Shown here in pieces: positions 22,301 through 32,812 of a stretch of DNA of 45,661 nucleotides; position 1 is the stretch's first letter; every line of letters starts with the position of its first letter. The notes beneath the pieces were generated by a model that saw only the letters and a list, made by a program, of their open reading frames with translations, was not told where the DNA came from and did not search any database. Origin of the DNA: Suillus spraguei (lineage: Eukaryota; Basidiomycota; Agaricomycetes; Boletales; Suillaceae); contig JABCPU010000502.1 of assembly GCA_016800925.1 (NCBI GenBank), positions 1 to 45,661 on the forward strand. Reading direction: 5' to 3'. Both the position numbers and the translations under genes were made by a program.

Positions 22301-23628
22301 GTCGTGTTTTCTGGCCATCACAAATGAGCGATGGGCGTAGGAAGTGTGGTTGTTGGGATTAGTGCTGATATCTTGGGTGAGTAATTCTTCTGCAGTGGAT
22401 AAGTCTCCATCTACGAATGCAGTACGGGCTGTCGTGATGGCTAGGATCTGTATAAAACATGGTCAAATTGCGGGATACGAGTCAAGGACAGAAATATGCC
22501 TTTGAGTGATGGGGGTAGGAAGTATGGTTATTCGCATCGATGTTGATATCTTGCGTGAGTAGTTCGGTGGTAGATGAATCTCCATCTACACATGCAGCGT
22601 AGGATGTCGTGATAATTGGGATCTGTACGAAACATGTTCAGTTTGTGGTATATGAGTCGAGGACGAAAACATGCCTTTGAAATGATGTCATCGGGTACTG
22701 CCCACTCCGAGATCATCTTATCTGCACCTACTCCACAGAGGATGTGTTTGCCGTCCATGGAGAAAGTGACGCATGTCACGGCGCATGAATGCTTAAAGGT
22801 GGCAACAGTTCGTCGATCTGAGAGCCGCCATAAACGGACACGGTTGTCACAAGATGCGGATGCAATGAGGGTGCCAGCAGGATTAACGGCAATGGCATAG
22901 ATAGATTCAGAGTGGCCCGGCCAAGGGGCACCAAGCTGCTGCCAGGTGGATGTCTCCCATTCACGTATGGTTGGATCGTCGTGGTCGCCGCTTGTGAGAA
23001 GGCGTGTGCCATCGAGCGTCCACGCGAGTGAAATGTTCTTGTTTGTGTGACCCCCAAAGCGTGCGACACGTTTTCTTGTGCCTGAATTATAAATTTGAAT
23101 ATCATGGTTTGTTGCGATGGCAAGAAGTTCTCCAGACGGCGAATATCGAACGCAGTTGACCCAAATACATGGACCACACCCGATGGGTTCTGCTTGTTGC
23201 TGCCAAGTTTTCGTGTTCCACAGTTTCGTCGTTTTGTCCCATGAACCACTGGCCAGTACTTTTCCATCGGGAGAAAAGTCCAGCGAGTAGATCCGATCGG
23301 AGTGGGCTTGGATGGGTTGGGTGAGTGATTTGCTAGTTTCTCCGTGCCAGACGATGATCTTTCCACTATCATCACCGCTTGCTATCAATTGCCCATCTTG
23401 TGATACTGCCAAACTCCGCACACAATTGCGATGCCCCTCCATCTTCTTCAACACAAAACCCGTTTCCAAGTCCCACAGACGAAGCGTCTTGTCGCGCGAG
23501 GCTGTAACCATCCGTCGTTTATCGGGGAAAACTGCGACTGCATTTATGAAGTCTTCATGACCTTTGAACCGTCGCAGGGGTGTAGTGATTCGAATGAAGT
23601 CCCACATTTTATTGAACGTTGATGGCAT
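19302..23628 (-). pseudogene. WD40-TPR-HET fusion gene, copy B (premature stop in the HET core motif)
   Basis: Same exon order and splice positions as copy A. The WD40 exon starts at 23628 (MPSTFNKMWDFIRITTP) and the TPR exons span about 22620-21010. HET segment: LLSHRWEETEA, YKWAWMDTCCIDKRSN, ALTIVYLCDV, WNERG, then a stop. At 20409-20407 the Trp codon of the RGWTFQE motif is TGA (TGG in copy A), and the frame continues open for 249 codons behind it. A last exon (MDDSNKFAGGSP...) ends at 19302. No other break was found, so the inactivation looks recent, or the protein is truncated after WD40, TPR and half a HET domain. Two introns between the WD40 and TPR parts use GC donors (gcatgt, gcatat). 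Confidence 0.82.
21930..22480 (-). repeat. Near-identical tract shared with copy A (A: about 16060-16600)
   Basis: Partner of the tract at 16060-16600; intron sequence is conserved as strictly as exon sequence. Confidence 0.75.
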
Positions 23629-24254
23629 TGAACGCGATTGAGGTGTGGGTGTTTTGCTCTAAAATGCAGACGTGCGTGTTTTGTGCGTTTTATGCTGCTT
23701 CAACTTGCCTCTTTTCCATAGACGCCGAGGCACGAGCCCTCCACGCCTTCATTACCGTTATGGCAACCATCAATGTCATACCCGTGGTCCTTGAGACTGT
23801 AGCTTCCCAGCGCCTCTGCAGTGCATCTATCCAATTCTTATCACCAATGAATCCCATCTATTCAAGCGAGCAGTTGGTGCTTCCCACCCCTCGAATCTGA
23901 CTATCCTACATGACACTATAAATATCGTTGTTTTTCGTGTCGAGCAGCTACTCCAGCACATCACCACGTCACTCTTCGAACGCATGCATTTAGCTTATTG
24001 CAATATCACCCCTTCATCCCGTCGACTCCCAAGTTTTGCGTGTTCCGCAAGCAGCCAAATTTTTATATTCTCGCGTCTCAAACTCGTCACCAATTCTATC
24101 ACGAAGGAGCACTTTGCTTCGAGCCTCCACCCTGCTCATGATTCAGCTCTACTTCGAGTTTTGCCTACTCAGAGCCAAACTGGTTTAAGCTCATTCGCCA
24201 ACCTCCTTCCAAGTCCATCATCATTGGAATCTTCACCGCACAACTGTCGGTGCA
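23629..24254. promoter_or_regulatory. Upstream region of copy B
   Basis: It aligns with 17737-18250 upstream of copy A, with small indels. No coding frame is shared. Confidence 0.55.
23919..23935 (-). promoter_or_regulatory. Conserved 17-bp upstream block, copy B
   Basis: AAAAACAACGATATTTA on the minus strand, 291 bp upstream of the ATG of copy B. Confidence 0.55.
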
Positions 24255-24681
24255 ACATGGCCGCCCATCACCTATAATCTTATTTCAGGTGCTGCAATTC
24301 CCGATCATGAAATTGTGCGCGCAACTCTTCAGTATGAAATACAGAATTTGAGGTGAAAAGGCAAGTGGTATCAAGTATACCAAACCTATTTGGTTCTCAC
24401 CCATGTTGAATACTAATACTCTGTTACTTAATCCGTTTTTTCAGGTCAATCAGTCAAGATGACTGGTGCAAGTTGCGAAGTCAATATGTATCCATTCTGT
24501 CCTTGTGACGTGTTTTAAGCATGAGAAACTTGATCATGCCTTTGCTAGCATCTGGTCTTTCAAAGGAGGCATGTTTATGCGCGCATTATTGTGATATTGT
24601 CAAAAATTCAAAACCATCACAGGTGTGGTCACTCAGCTCGTTGTTGACAGGAATATTCGTAAACGATACATTGTAACTTGG
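24255..24681 (+). pseudogene. Truncated, decayed second copy of the GNAT-like gene
   Basis: The DNA follows 12087-12550 of the intact-length copy: the catcacctataat block, the intron with ctctgttactt, GTCAAGATGACTGG, a frame-broken LVGHAF segment, and GTGTGGTCACTCAGCTCGTT. The similarity stops at about 24681, in the middle of the acetyl-CoA-binding segment. Many indels and stops are present. Confidence 0.75.
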
Positions 24682-25208
24682 AGAAGAAGTTTTCCAATGT
24701 TTGCCTAAAATACCACAGAGATTAGTAGATTTTGCATAGAGGTGATTTAATTAGAACAAACGATACTCAAACAGAAACAATGCATCTTCGTCCGTGCGTA
24801 GTCGCTGTGGGATTATACTTATATTGGGGACTTTGTCCAGCAAACGCGAGTGCGCTGATGTGGGGGGCAATTTCAACCGTAGAGATAATATCGATGGAAT
24901 CAACCAAACTCGTCAAATCAGTTGCATTGCATTTACTGAACTCCACTACTGACGTGGTGCAAACAGAAGATGGTCCAGCGCTCGCTTGCATCATAGAATA
25001 CTTATCTCCCTTAGGCGGTCCATAAAGAAAGAAAACTGCCATTAATTCCTTGTTGATTATGAATATAGAAATGAATGACAGGAATGCGCTATTGCCAAGT
25101 TAGTCGTATGCATCATTATACCAGGCAGCATGCCGACGGATAATCATGACAAAATTGCAAATGACCCTGGAAAGCTTCATGTATTTACCAAAGAGAAATA
25201 AACTTCTT
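24682..25208. other. No recognisable gene
   Basis: Overlapping open frames of about 90 codons exist on both strands (about 24767-25042), one with a hydrophobic start (MHLRPCVVAVGLYLYWG). They match nothing I know and are probably chance. Confidence 0.3.
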
Positions 25209-25409
25209 TCACACTATAGACGCTGCTACTTCTGCCACCTTATCGGGATCAGAACTCAACTGAAGGACATCTTGCTCTGGCTTGCCTATTCGTTCATTGT
25301 CAGTGACCTCTGTCTCTTCCGATACAGTCCCTGCGAACGCTACACTCATAAGCACCGCAGTAACTCGGGTGGACCACTCGCGTGTAATTGCCCGCCCGCG
25401 TGCAACATG

Positions 25410-25418
25410 ATTGATGAT
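25410..25418 (+). repeat. Target-site duplication ATTGATGAT, left side of the LINE
   Basis: It matches 27869-27877 behind the poly(A) tail, and both copies belong to the last exon of the interrupted membrane-protein gene. Confidence 0.85.
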
Positions 25419-27683
25419 AAATCGACAGTAGACTCCCTGCACTTGCTGACAAAATTCACAACAGATGCGTGGGCCTCAGCAGAACCCTTCGTCTCAATAC
25501 TATTCCTGGACGTCAAGGCAGCCTTCCCGTCTGTAGTAGTCAATCGCATGCTACACAACATGAGACACGCGGGAATCCCACTGGAATATATCAACTGGTA
25601 CAGCAATTGACTCAGCAACAGAAAAACAACTCTGCATTTCGACGACTACAGATCCGATCTCTTCAATGTCTCAAATGGTGTCGACCAAGGATGTCCCTTG
25701 TCGGTTATAGGATTTTTATTCTACAATTCCCCTGTATTACGAGTAGCTAACACTGACCTGAAACGAGGAGAGCTGAGTCTAGGTTTTATAGACGACATCG
25801 CACTGGCAGCGCGAGGTAAAGATTACGACAAAGCAAACGGAAAGCTTAAGAATATGATGGAGAAACAAGGGGGCGCGCTGGATTGGAGCAGAGAACACAA
25901 CGCTGACTTTGAACTAGATAAGACGGCCCTCCTTTGCGTCTCAAGGAAACGAATCACCGGCCCCAACCAGAGGAACAAGACTCTCCCAGTTCCCCGCCCA
26001 TCCGTCTCCATCCGCAACCATGTTATCGAACCCTCCAAATCCCACAAATTTTTGGGAGTTATAGTAGACGACGAACTCACCTTCAAGGAACACGCCACGT
26101 ATGCGCTGGCAAAGGGAACACGATATGTAATGGCATGCCAAAGAATGACACGAGCAGCAAAGGGAGTCCATGGACGACTGTTGAAGAAACTGTACGAAGG
26201 TGTAGTGATTCCTAAGATGCTCTATGCCGCCGATGTATGGTGTTCAGGACTGATTGCGAAAGGAAGAGGGAAGAAAAACGCAGGAAGAGGAGCACGAGGC
26301 TTCGCCTCGAAGATGGAACGAGTACAAATAATGGCAACGACGATGATCACGGGCGGGATGAGAACCACCGCCACAGATGTCCTTGATGCGCATGCTAACA
26401 TACTCCCCTTCCAACAGTTATTGCGCAAAGTATGCCACAGAGCTACTCTACGCATGGTAACACTAGACAAGACCCACCCCCTCCACAAGGGCATCCGCGC
26501 AGCATACAACTCATGTACCAGAAGGAACTTCGAAAGTTGCAAAAGACACCCATCACCATTACACCGACTCCTCAATGAATTCGGCCTCAACCCACACGCT
26601 ATCGAAACCATTGACCCGACACGCCACTACCCCAAATGGTCCTCCGATGCCAGCACGGAGACAGCAGGAGACATAATCACGGCAGTAAGACAAGACGCAG
26701 AGGCGGAAGAAGATTTGAGAGTATATTCAGATGGCTCGGCCATAGACGGTGGAGTAGGAGGAGCGGCAGTCTTGATGAGAAACGGAGAGATGGTGAAGGA
26801 GAGACGGTTCCACCTGGGAGATGACCAGGAGCACACGGTCTATGAGGGAGAGCTAATAGGGATGATACTGGCAGTAGAGTTGCTGAGGGAAGAAGGGGGG
26901 AAAGGAACCATGTCCCTGGGCGTCGACAACCAGGCAGCCATCCACGCCACCAAGGCTTTTGCCTCCAAGCCAGGGCACCACCTCATGGACAAGTTCCATG
27001 ACGATTTGCGCAGACTCATCCCAGCACATGACACCCGCAAACTAACGATATGGTGGACGCCTGGCCACAAGGGAATCCCTGGCAATGAAGCAGCTGATGA
27101 ACAGGCGAAGAGAGCGGCCAGAGGAGAGAGCAGCGCACCTAAGGATCTCCCAAAGTCCCTCCTTGTAACCAGAAACAATGCTAAACTCACCCTCCCAATC
27201 AGCAAGTCGGCGCTGAAGCAGAAATTCAGAGGAGAGATCAAAGCCGAAGCAGCAACCATCATGAGAGACTCACCACGCTATCAACGCCTCCAAGAAATAG
27301 ACGAAACCGCCCCATCGAAACATTTCTCCATCCTAGTGGAAAAGCTCCCACGGCGACATTCCTCCTTGCTCTTCCAACTCCAAACAGGGCACGCACCCTT
27401 GAACAAACACCTACACCGGATAACGAAAGTCCCCAGTCCCATTTGCCAGCAATGTCATAGCCAAGAAGAAACAGTACATCACTTCTTACTTGCTTGCCCA
27501 ACGTACACCAGACAACGTCTATCCCTCCAGAACGAGATAGGCCCCCAAGCTAGCCACCTCAAGAACTTGCTGAACAACCAGAAATGCGTCAAGCCCCTAC
27601 TACGCTACATAGCGAGCACGCACCGACTGGAACAAATCTTTGGAGATGTTACACCCCCTGCAGACGACAAAGAAGAAGAATGA
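25419..27683 (+). pseudogene. LINE ORF2 fragment: reverse transcriptase, RNase H and zinc finger
   Basis: The frame is open from the first base of the insertion (KSTVDSLHLLTKF). RT motifs: LFLDVKAAFPSV (motif A with the first Asp), NGVDQGCPLSVIGFLFYNS, and LGFIDDIALAARG (the xxDD catalytic box as FIDD). One in-frame TGA at 25608-25610 lies between motifs A and B. RNase H from about 26710: VYSDGSAIDGG, YEGELIGMILAVELL, LGVDNQAAI and TPGHKGIPGNEAADEQAKRA carry the D-E-D-D residues. A finger ICQQCHSQEETVHHFLLAC follows, with a stop at 27683. The N-terminal endonuclease and start of the RT are missing, so this copy is dead. Confidence 0.9.
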
Positions 27684-27868
27684 GCCCATAAACCCCTATC
27701 GCCTTTAGCTGGCCTTACCAGTCCTCGTTTCACACCTGGACCAATGATCGCGCATCACAAAAATATTCTTGATAATTAATACATACGAACAAGTACATAC
27801 CTGTAAGTTTTGTCTACCATAGGGCATAGCCCCAACGGACAATAAACACTGATTAAAAATAAAAAAAA
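25419..27868 (+). mobile_element. 5'-truncated non-LTR retrotransposon (LINE), 2450 bp
   Basis: It begins abruptly inside the reverse transcriptase domain and ends with an A-rich tail (27855-27868). It is flanked by a 9-bp duplication, ATTGATGAT. This is the structure expected from target-primed reverse transcription that stopped early. RNase H and a C-terminal CCHC-type finger after the RT place it in the RNase-H-bearing LINEs (I/Tad-like). Confidence 0.9.
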
Positions 27869-27877
27869 ATTGATGAT
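27869..27877 (+). repeat. Target-site duplication ATTGATGAT, right side of the LINE
   Basis: Directly follows the A-rich tail; equals 25410-25418. Confidence 0.85.
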
Positions 27878-28931
27878 GAACAATTGAGCAATGCCCTAGT
27901 CCAACCAACACAACTAGCGTCAGAGGGGGAGGCAACTCAGTCTTTTTGCTTACCTGGATTTTGCCGATAGGCATAGAGTGGTAACACCGTTAGAATTCAT
28001 ACCAAAGGCGACTATAAAAATGATAGCGAAGATCAAGTATAGTGCTGCCGACTCGATGACCATGAGGGCAATGGTGTCATATATGCTGGAATCATATTGG
28101 CTCATGATCTGCTTCATGAGCCCTCGCATGACGAACAGGCGACTCGTCACAAGAACGGTATAGGTGACCGTGAGCCCCACTTGAATGCAGAGGTAGGCAA
28201 GCTCGATGGTGATGTTGTAAAACGAAGCGCCGGTGCTCGCCTGGAATTGGACGATGATAGACAAACCTGCTAGAGATGTTAGGGAATTCTATCACTTGGT
28301 GAATGATGAAGTGCACCGATCATGGCAATATAGAGTGTGATCATTGAGATCATCGCCCATCTTGACCAATTCCATATCACACAACATCGGTAAAGCTAAG
28401 TACTTTGAGCGTCAGGCTTGTAGCAAGAGGTCTAGATAACCATTGGGCTCACGAGTAAGGCTTGCATAAACCAATCCTGAACGTGACCACTATGCCAGGC
28501 GTTAATACCAGAGGTTCGCATATGGATGAATACTCGCGCAGAAAGTGCCACGACGTTGATACGAAAACTCAAGCTGTTCTTGACGAGCGAGAGCGGACCC
28601 ACCGAGTGAGTCACGAAGGTCTATCCAGATAATTTCTGTATACTTTTATGTTTACACCAAAACTTATAGACCCCAGAGCGAACGTGATAAAGACGTAGAA
28701 CAGAAGCGCGAGACGATGTTCTGCTATTTTCTCCCCATTTCGAGGCCGCTGCATGAGAGAAATCCAGGCTTGCATTGTAAGGAGAAGGTATATGCCTATT
28801 GCGGTACATAAATCAGCTTTCACTATGTCGTATTCGAACGAAAACATACCATAGAATACACTGGCTACCATCATTCCATCAAGGTGGAATCTTTCCATAG
28901 ACAGATTTATCTGCGAGGTTTGGTATGACAT

Positions 28932-30837
28932 GACACTGTCACACTGATACGAAGTACTTGTTAGGGTGCAAGTGGCAAGGAAAATGGGTGGATAGTCAGA
29001 GACGAATGAACCCAGAGCAGCTGCTATATGAGAACAGGGGTAAAGTTCCTACCATGGAGACAATGCCGCACGCATGAGGTTAAATTGACTGTCACTCACA
29101 GACATCATGTTTTGACGTGCAGGATCATCATAGTCAATTCAAAACTTGCTCTGTGCTACATGTTGAGGTCGTCGATTCCAAGCTTGTGCTCTGACTCGGT
29201 GCTTGTTACATACGGATTCTCACACATTCAATCTCGACGTCAGCCTCTGCGCCATGTATCTCGGCTTCATGTAAGTGATGGTCTGTGATGGCGCCAATAA
29301 GCTTGCCAAGCCCCATAACCCGGGGTAATGGTACAACGAAAACACCGATTCCCATCGTGGTAAATGTAATTGGTTGCCTGGACGCCGCAAGTGACGTAGA
29401 AATTCATTCGACCGGGCGAGACCAGTTTCGACCCTTGCAATAAGTAAGTAGTTCAAGGGTAAACCCTGTCAGTTGAGTCCACACTGGAAGAAACATACAA
29501 TGCCAGGAGCAGTACTGTGAAGTGAAATCATGCAGTAGCGTAAAGGACCCAAAGTTGGCAAGCCGCGAGTGGGAGGAAAGAACAGCTGTGGTACATGGTA
29601 ACTTACGGAAATAAGAGATGCGCGCCCACGATAGCATTTACGACGCGTCACGACATCCCATCGCGACACTGAAATCCTCACCGTGGCCTGGGCCAGGGAC
29701 GGCGTGGGAGTTCGGCATTCTGCAGAAATGAAATGGTGACGTATTTAGAGCTGTGTTTTTACACCGCTGATGAAAAGGCGATCCTTCCTTCCGTTTTAGG
29801 CCAGTGTAGAAACACCGCACCATTTACTTGGCAGCACCTCACGCACGGTTTCAACCTTTCGTCAAACATGCTAACGTCTATTTCTACTTCTTTGAGATAT
29901 AATGCCCGGTGCCCTATATGACATGCTCGATCGTCCATGACCGCTGATGCCCTACCTGATCAGTCTGCCTCCAACCCTGCCCAATCCTATCATAGCGTCT
30001 ACTACCTCCAACCAATCCTCACCATCTGTTGACAAAACTGTCTTTATCATCCCTGGATGTGGAGTCAGCCCCACGCTCATAATCCCTCCTTTTTGGCTTT
30101 TTGGCTTTTCTCGCTTGTGTTGCACTGTTACCAAGGGTACTGGGTCTTTTACTTTGTTTACGACGAATATCTCCCCACCCCTTCAAGTCCTTGCGTTCCG
30201 ACGGCTCAACAAATACTTGCATTATATACCGGTTCTATCTTGTCTTCGTTGAGAGGCAGGTACTGGATTGCAAGATTGTCCTTCAAGGACTGGACTGAGT
30301 CTAATGATTGAGTACACGGTGGGAAAGTCATCCACTATAGACAGGAAATTTAGCACATCTTATTTATAATTAAATTTAATATCAATGGCGTCGCTTTATG
30401 CTTATCATATTTATAACGTGAGTAACGTTTCTTTCCTGATTTCTGCGTGAGCGCTCATTGGTCTTATTGCAATCCTCGCAGATATTCAGAACACCATACA
30501 GACTCACGTCTGAGAACATATGCGATACTCCGAGAACAACTTTTTCAGTTCTTTGTCCCCATCTGTGCTGTCACTTCACCGTTTATCCTGCAAGTGGATT
30601 GATCATAACACAGGTTTGAATTTGACAACATTTATAATTGCGCAGCCTTGGAATTGACGACATTTAGAATCCAGCAGTTCTCTCAGCGCTTCACCTTCAG
30701 CTAATACTATTTTAGTCCCATCGTGGGTCCTGTCGCATGTCAATTTTTATCACTGTGTGAGTGACATCCCCAGCATTAACCTCATGCGTGTGGCTGTCAC
30801 TTTTTATATCTTCCTAGCGGAAACTTTATTCTATGTT
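28932..30837. other. Intergenic region between the divergent membrane-protein paralogues
   Basis: About 1.9 kb with only short frames on both strands (for example around 29404-29823 and 29947-30311). I recognise no domain or repeat. Part may be promoter for the gene at 30982. Confidence 0.35.
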
Positions 30838-30848
30838 CCCTATATAAC
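30838..30848 (+). promoter_or_regulatory. Possible TATA box of the seven-helix gene
   Basis: CCCTATATAAC, about 135 bp upstream of the ATG at 30982, followed by a pyrimidine-rich stretch typical of fungal promoters. Confidence 0.4.
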
Positions 30849-30981
30849 CTCTGCATCTCCCCCGCCCGTCTCTTGCAACTGTCCACTTGTTGCCCCACCA
30901 TTTGCCAGCGGATAGGGCACAGCCTGGGTGCTCGGTCACCTATTTCGTCTTAACCCTCCTTTGGTGAACTATCTTAAGGTC

Positions 30982-32240
30982 ATGTCATCCTACACCCCAC
31001 AGACAAATCTCTCCATTGAAAGATTTCGCCTCAATGGAATGATGTTATTGGGTGTGTGCTACGGTATGTTTCGGCTGACACGCGACGCTCCGGAAGTTGA
31101 CTATTGTACTGCAACAGGCATATTCTTTCTCCTTACAGTGCAAGCCTGGATTGCTCTCATGCAACGGCCTCGATATGGGGAAAAAATTGCGAATCATCGT
31201 CGCGTGCTTCTTTTCTATGTCTTTATTACATTCGCATTGGGGACGATAAGCTTTGGCATGAACGCAAGGTATACAGAGATGATATGGATTGATCTTCGTG
31301 ATGCGCCTGGTGGTCCGCTCGCACTAATCGAGGACTACATGAGTTATCGTATCAACTTTATAGCACTTGCCACGTAAGTGTCCTTCCCCGTCCAGACCTC
31401 TAGTATTGACACCCCATCTAGTGGTCACATTCAGGAATGGTTCATGCAAGCTCTGCTCGTGAGCTTAATTATTCTCCAGATTGCCTGCATCTAGACTGAT
31501 GCCTGAAATACTTAGCTCCACCGATGTTTTGTGATATGGAATTGGTCAAGATGGGTGATGGTCCCGATGATCACACTCTATGTTGCCATGATCGGTGCAG
31601 TCCATTATTCACAAATCAACACCAATCGCTAACATCTTGTGCAGCATGCTCCATCTTCGTCCTGGTCGAGGCGAGCACTGGTATCACATTTTACAACATT
31701 ATCATAGAGCTTGCCTACCTCTGTATCGAAGTGGGGCTCACCGTGATTTATACTGTTCTCGTGATATGTCGCTTATTTGTCATGCGAGGGCGTATGAAGA
31801 AGGTCATAGCCCAATATGATTCGAGATCATACAACACCATCGCCCTCATGGTCGTCGAGTCTGCAGTGTTATACACTGTCTTCGCTATTGTTTTCATAGT
31901 TGCCTTTGCTACGTATTCTAATGGTCTCACCACTCTATGTTTCCTGTCTATTGGTAAAATACAGGTAAGCAAACAAAATCTAGGTTACCTGTGTCCCTGA
32001 TTCTAGTTATTACAGGGCATTGCCCAATTGTTTATCATCATTCGTGTTGCACGGGGGCGGGCAGTTACACACGAATGGTCGACCCGAACTCCCGCAATGC
32101 CTACAGCCATAGCATTCTCAGGGACTGTATCTGACTTGGCAGAGATGACCGACAATGAACAAATACCAGAGCAGGATATTGTTCGGGTGTATGCTGATTC
32201 AGAGAAGACGACAGATGTTATAGTGTGCACAGCGGCGTGA
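30982..32240 (+). CDS. Seven-helix integral membrane protein of a basidiomycete family, function unknown
   Basis: Six exons with GT-AG introns of about 50-60 bp give roughly 325 residues from MSSYTPQTNLSIERF. Hydrophobic segments in order: the region of MMLLGVCYGIFFLLTVQAW, RVLLFYVFITFALGTISFG, one around FMQALLLHRCFVIWNW, WVMVPMITLYVAMIA, LAYLCIEVGLTVIYTVLVI, ALMVVESAVLYTVFAIVFI, and LTTLCFLSIGKIQGIAQLFI. The loop MIWIDLRDAPGGPLALIEDY is well conserved with other members as I remember them. The cytoplasmic-type tail is charged (GRAVTHEWSTRTPAM). No broken exon was found. The neighbouring paralogue on the opposite strand is dead. An upstream in-frame Met at 30928 is less likely as start. Confidence 0.75.
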
Positions 32241-32812
32241 CAATGGTTAATATTTGGTTTATGCCCAGTAAATACATCTGTCTTCATTTGCGCTGCGGCC
32301 TATTGGACGGTTTTAAAGGGACAGCGTGGGAGAGATACCCTGCAGAATTGAGATGACCGGTTCGCTCGATACTTCATATTACGTAACAACATCACATTCG
32401 TACGCTTCCAACCACGAACTACTATGTACATATATTGTTCCCCTCTATGCACGCCCCGCTCTGATGGTCCTAGTAGGGCTTATATGGCGTGTGCGCCGGG
32501 TACGTCGAGACATTCACGCATGCGTATATAGCCTGCTATAGCGTACTATAAATAGTCGCATCCTGACTTGCAGAATAAGTATATAGTTATTACTGCCGCC
32601 CCTCTAGTAAATCTTGGACATGACTTTCATTCCTTCATGATATGCCATCTCCTAAATTAGTGCATACATGTGAGACTTGTTAAACGCTTTGGTATTGGGT
32701 ATCTGGATAGCCGGTACCCATGTTAGTCAGCAACCGCAAGATCAAACAACCATCATTTACCGAAGGAGTATTGCACAAACGTTGCTTGCGACTTAGCGTT
32801 CATGGTATAGCA
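32241..32812. other. Intergenic, nothing recognised
   Basis: Only short chance frames. It contains the promoter region of ORC5. If the ORC5 start is at 32720, the last 93 bases are coding. Confidence 0.4.

Larger units (their letters stand above)
25209..28931 (-). pseudogene. Seven-helix membrane protein gene, broken by frameshifts and a LINE insertion
   Basis: Paralogue of the intact gene at 30982-32240. The start MSYQTSQINLSMERFHLDGM is at 28931. Exons follow as in the paralogue (LLLTMQAWISLMQRPRNGEK, LLFYVFITFALGSISFG, DWFMQALL, FYNITIELAYLCIQVGLTV). The last exon begins GGCATTGCTCAATTG near 27893 and is cut at 27869 by the LINE. It resumes at 25418 (HVARGRAITREWSTRVTAV) and ends at 25209. 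Independent damage includes an extra base before the YRNYLDR segment (about 28645) and a 7-base loss around 27975 that shifts the LCFLSIG region. Function of the family unknown; it is common in mushroom-forming fungi. Confidence 0.85.

Noticed and set aside
24732..25042. Overlapping frames on both strands, one with a signal-like start
   Set aside because: No family recognised and both strands are equally open, so coding cannot be supported.
26222..27501. Minus-strand open frames of 80-140 codons opposite the LINE
   Set aside because: Antisense shadows of the RT/RNase H frame, whose codon pattern and motifs are convincing.
29404..30311. Short frames on both strands between the membrane-protein paralogues
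   Set aside because: No domain, no consistent splice pattern and no repeat in the window.
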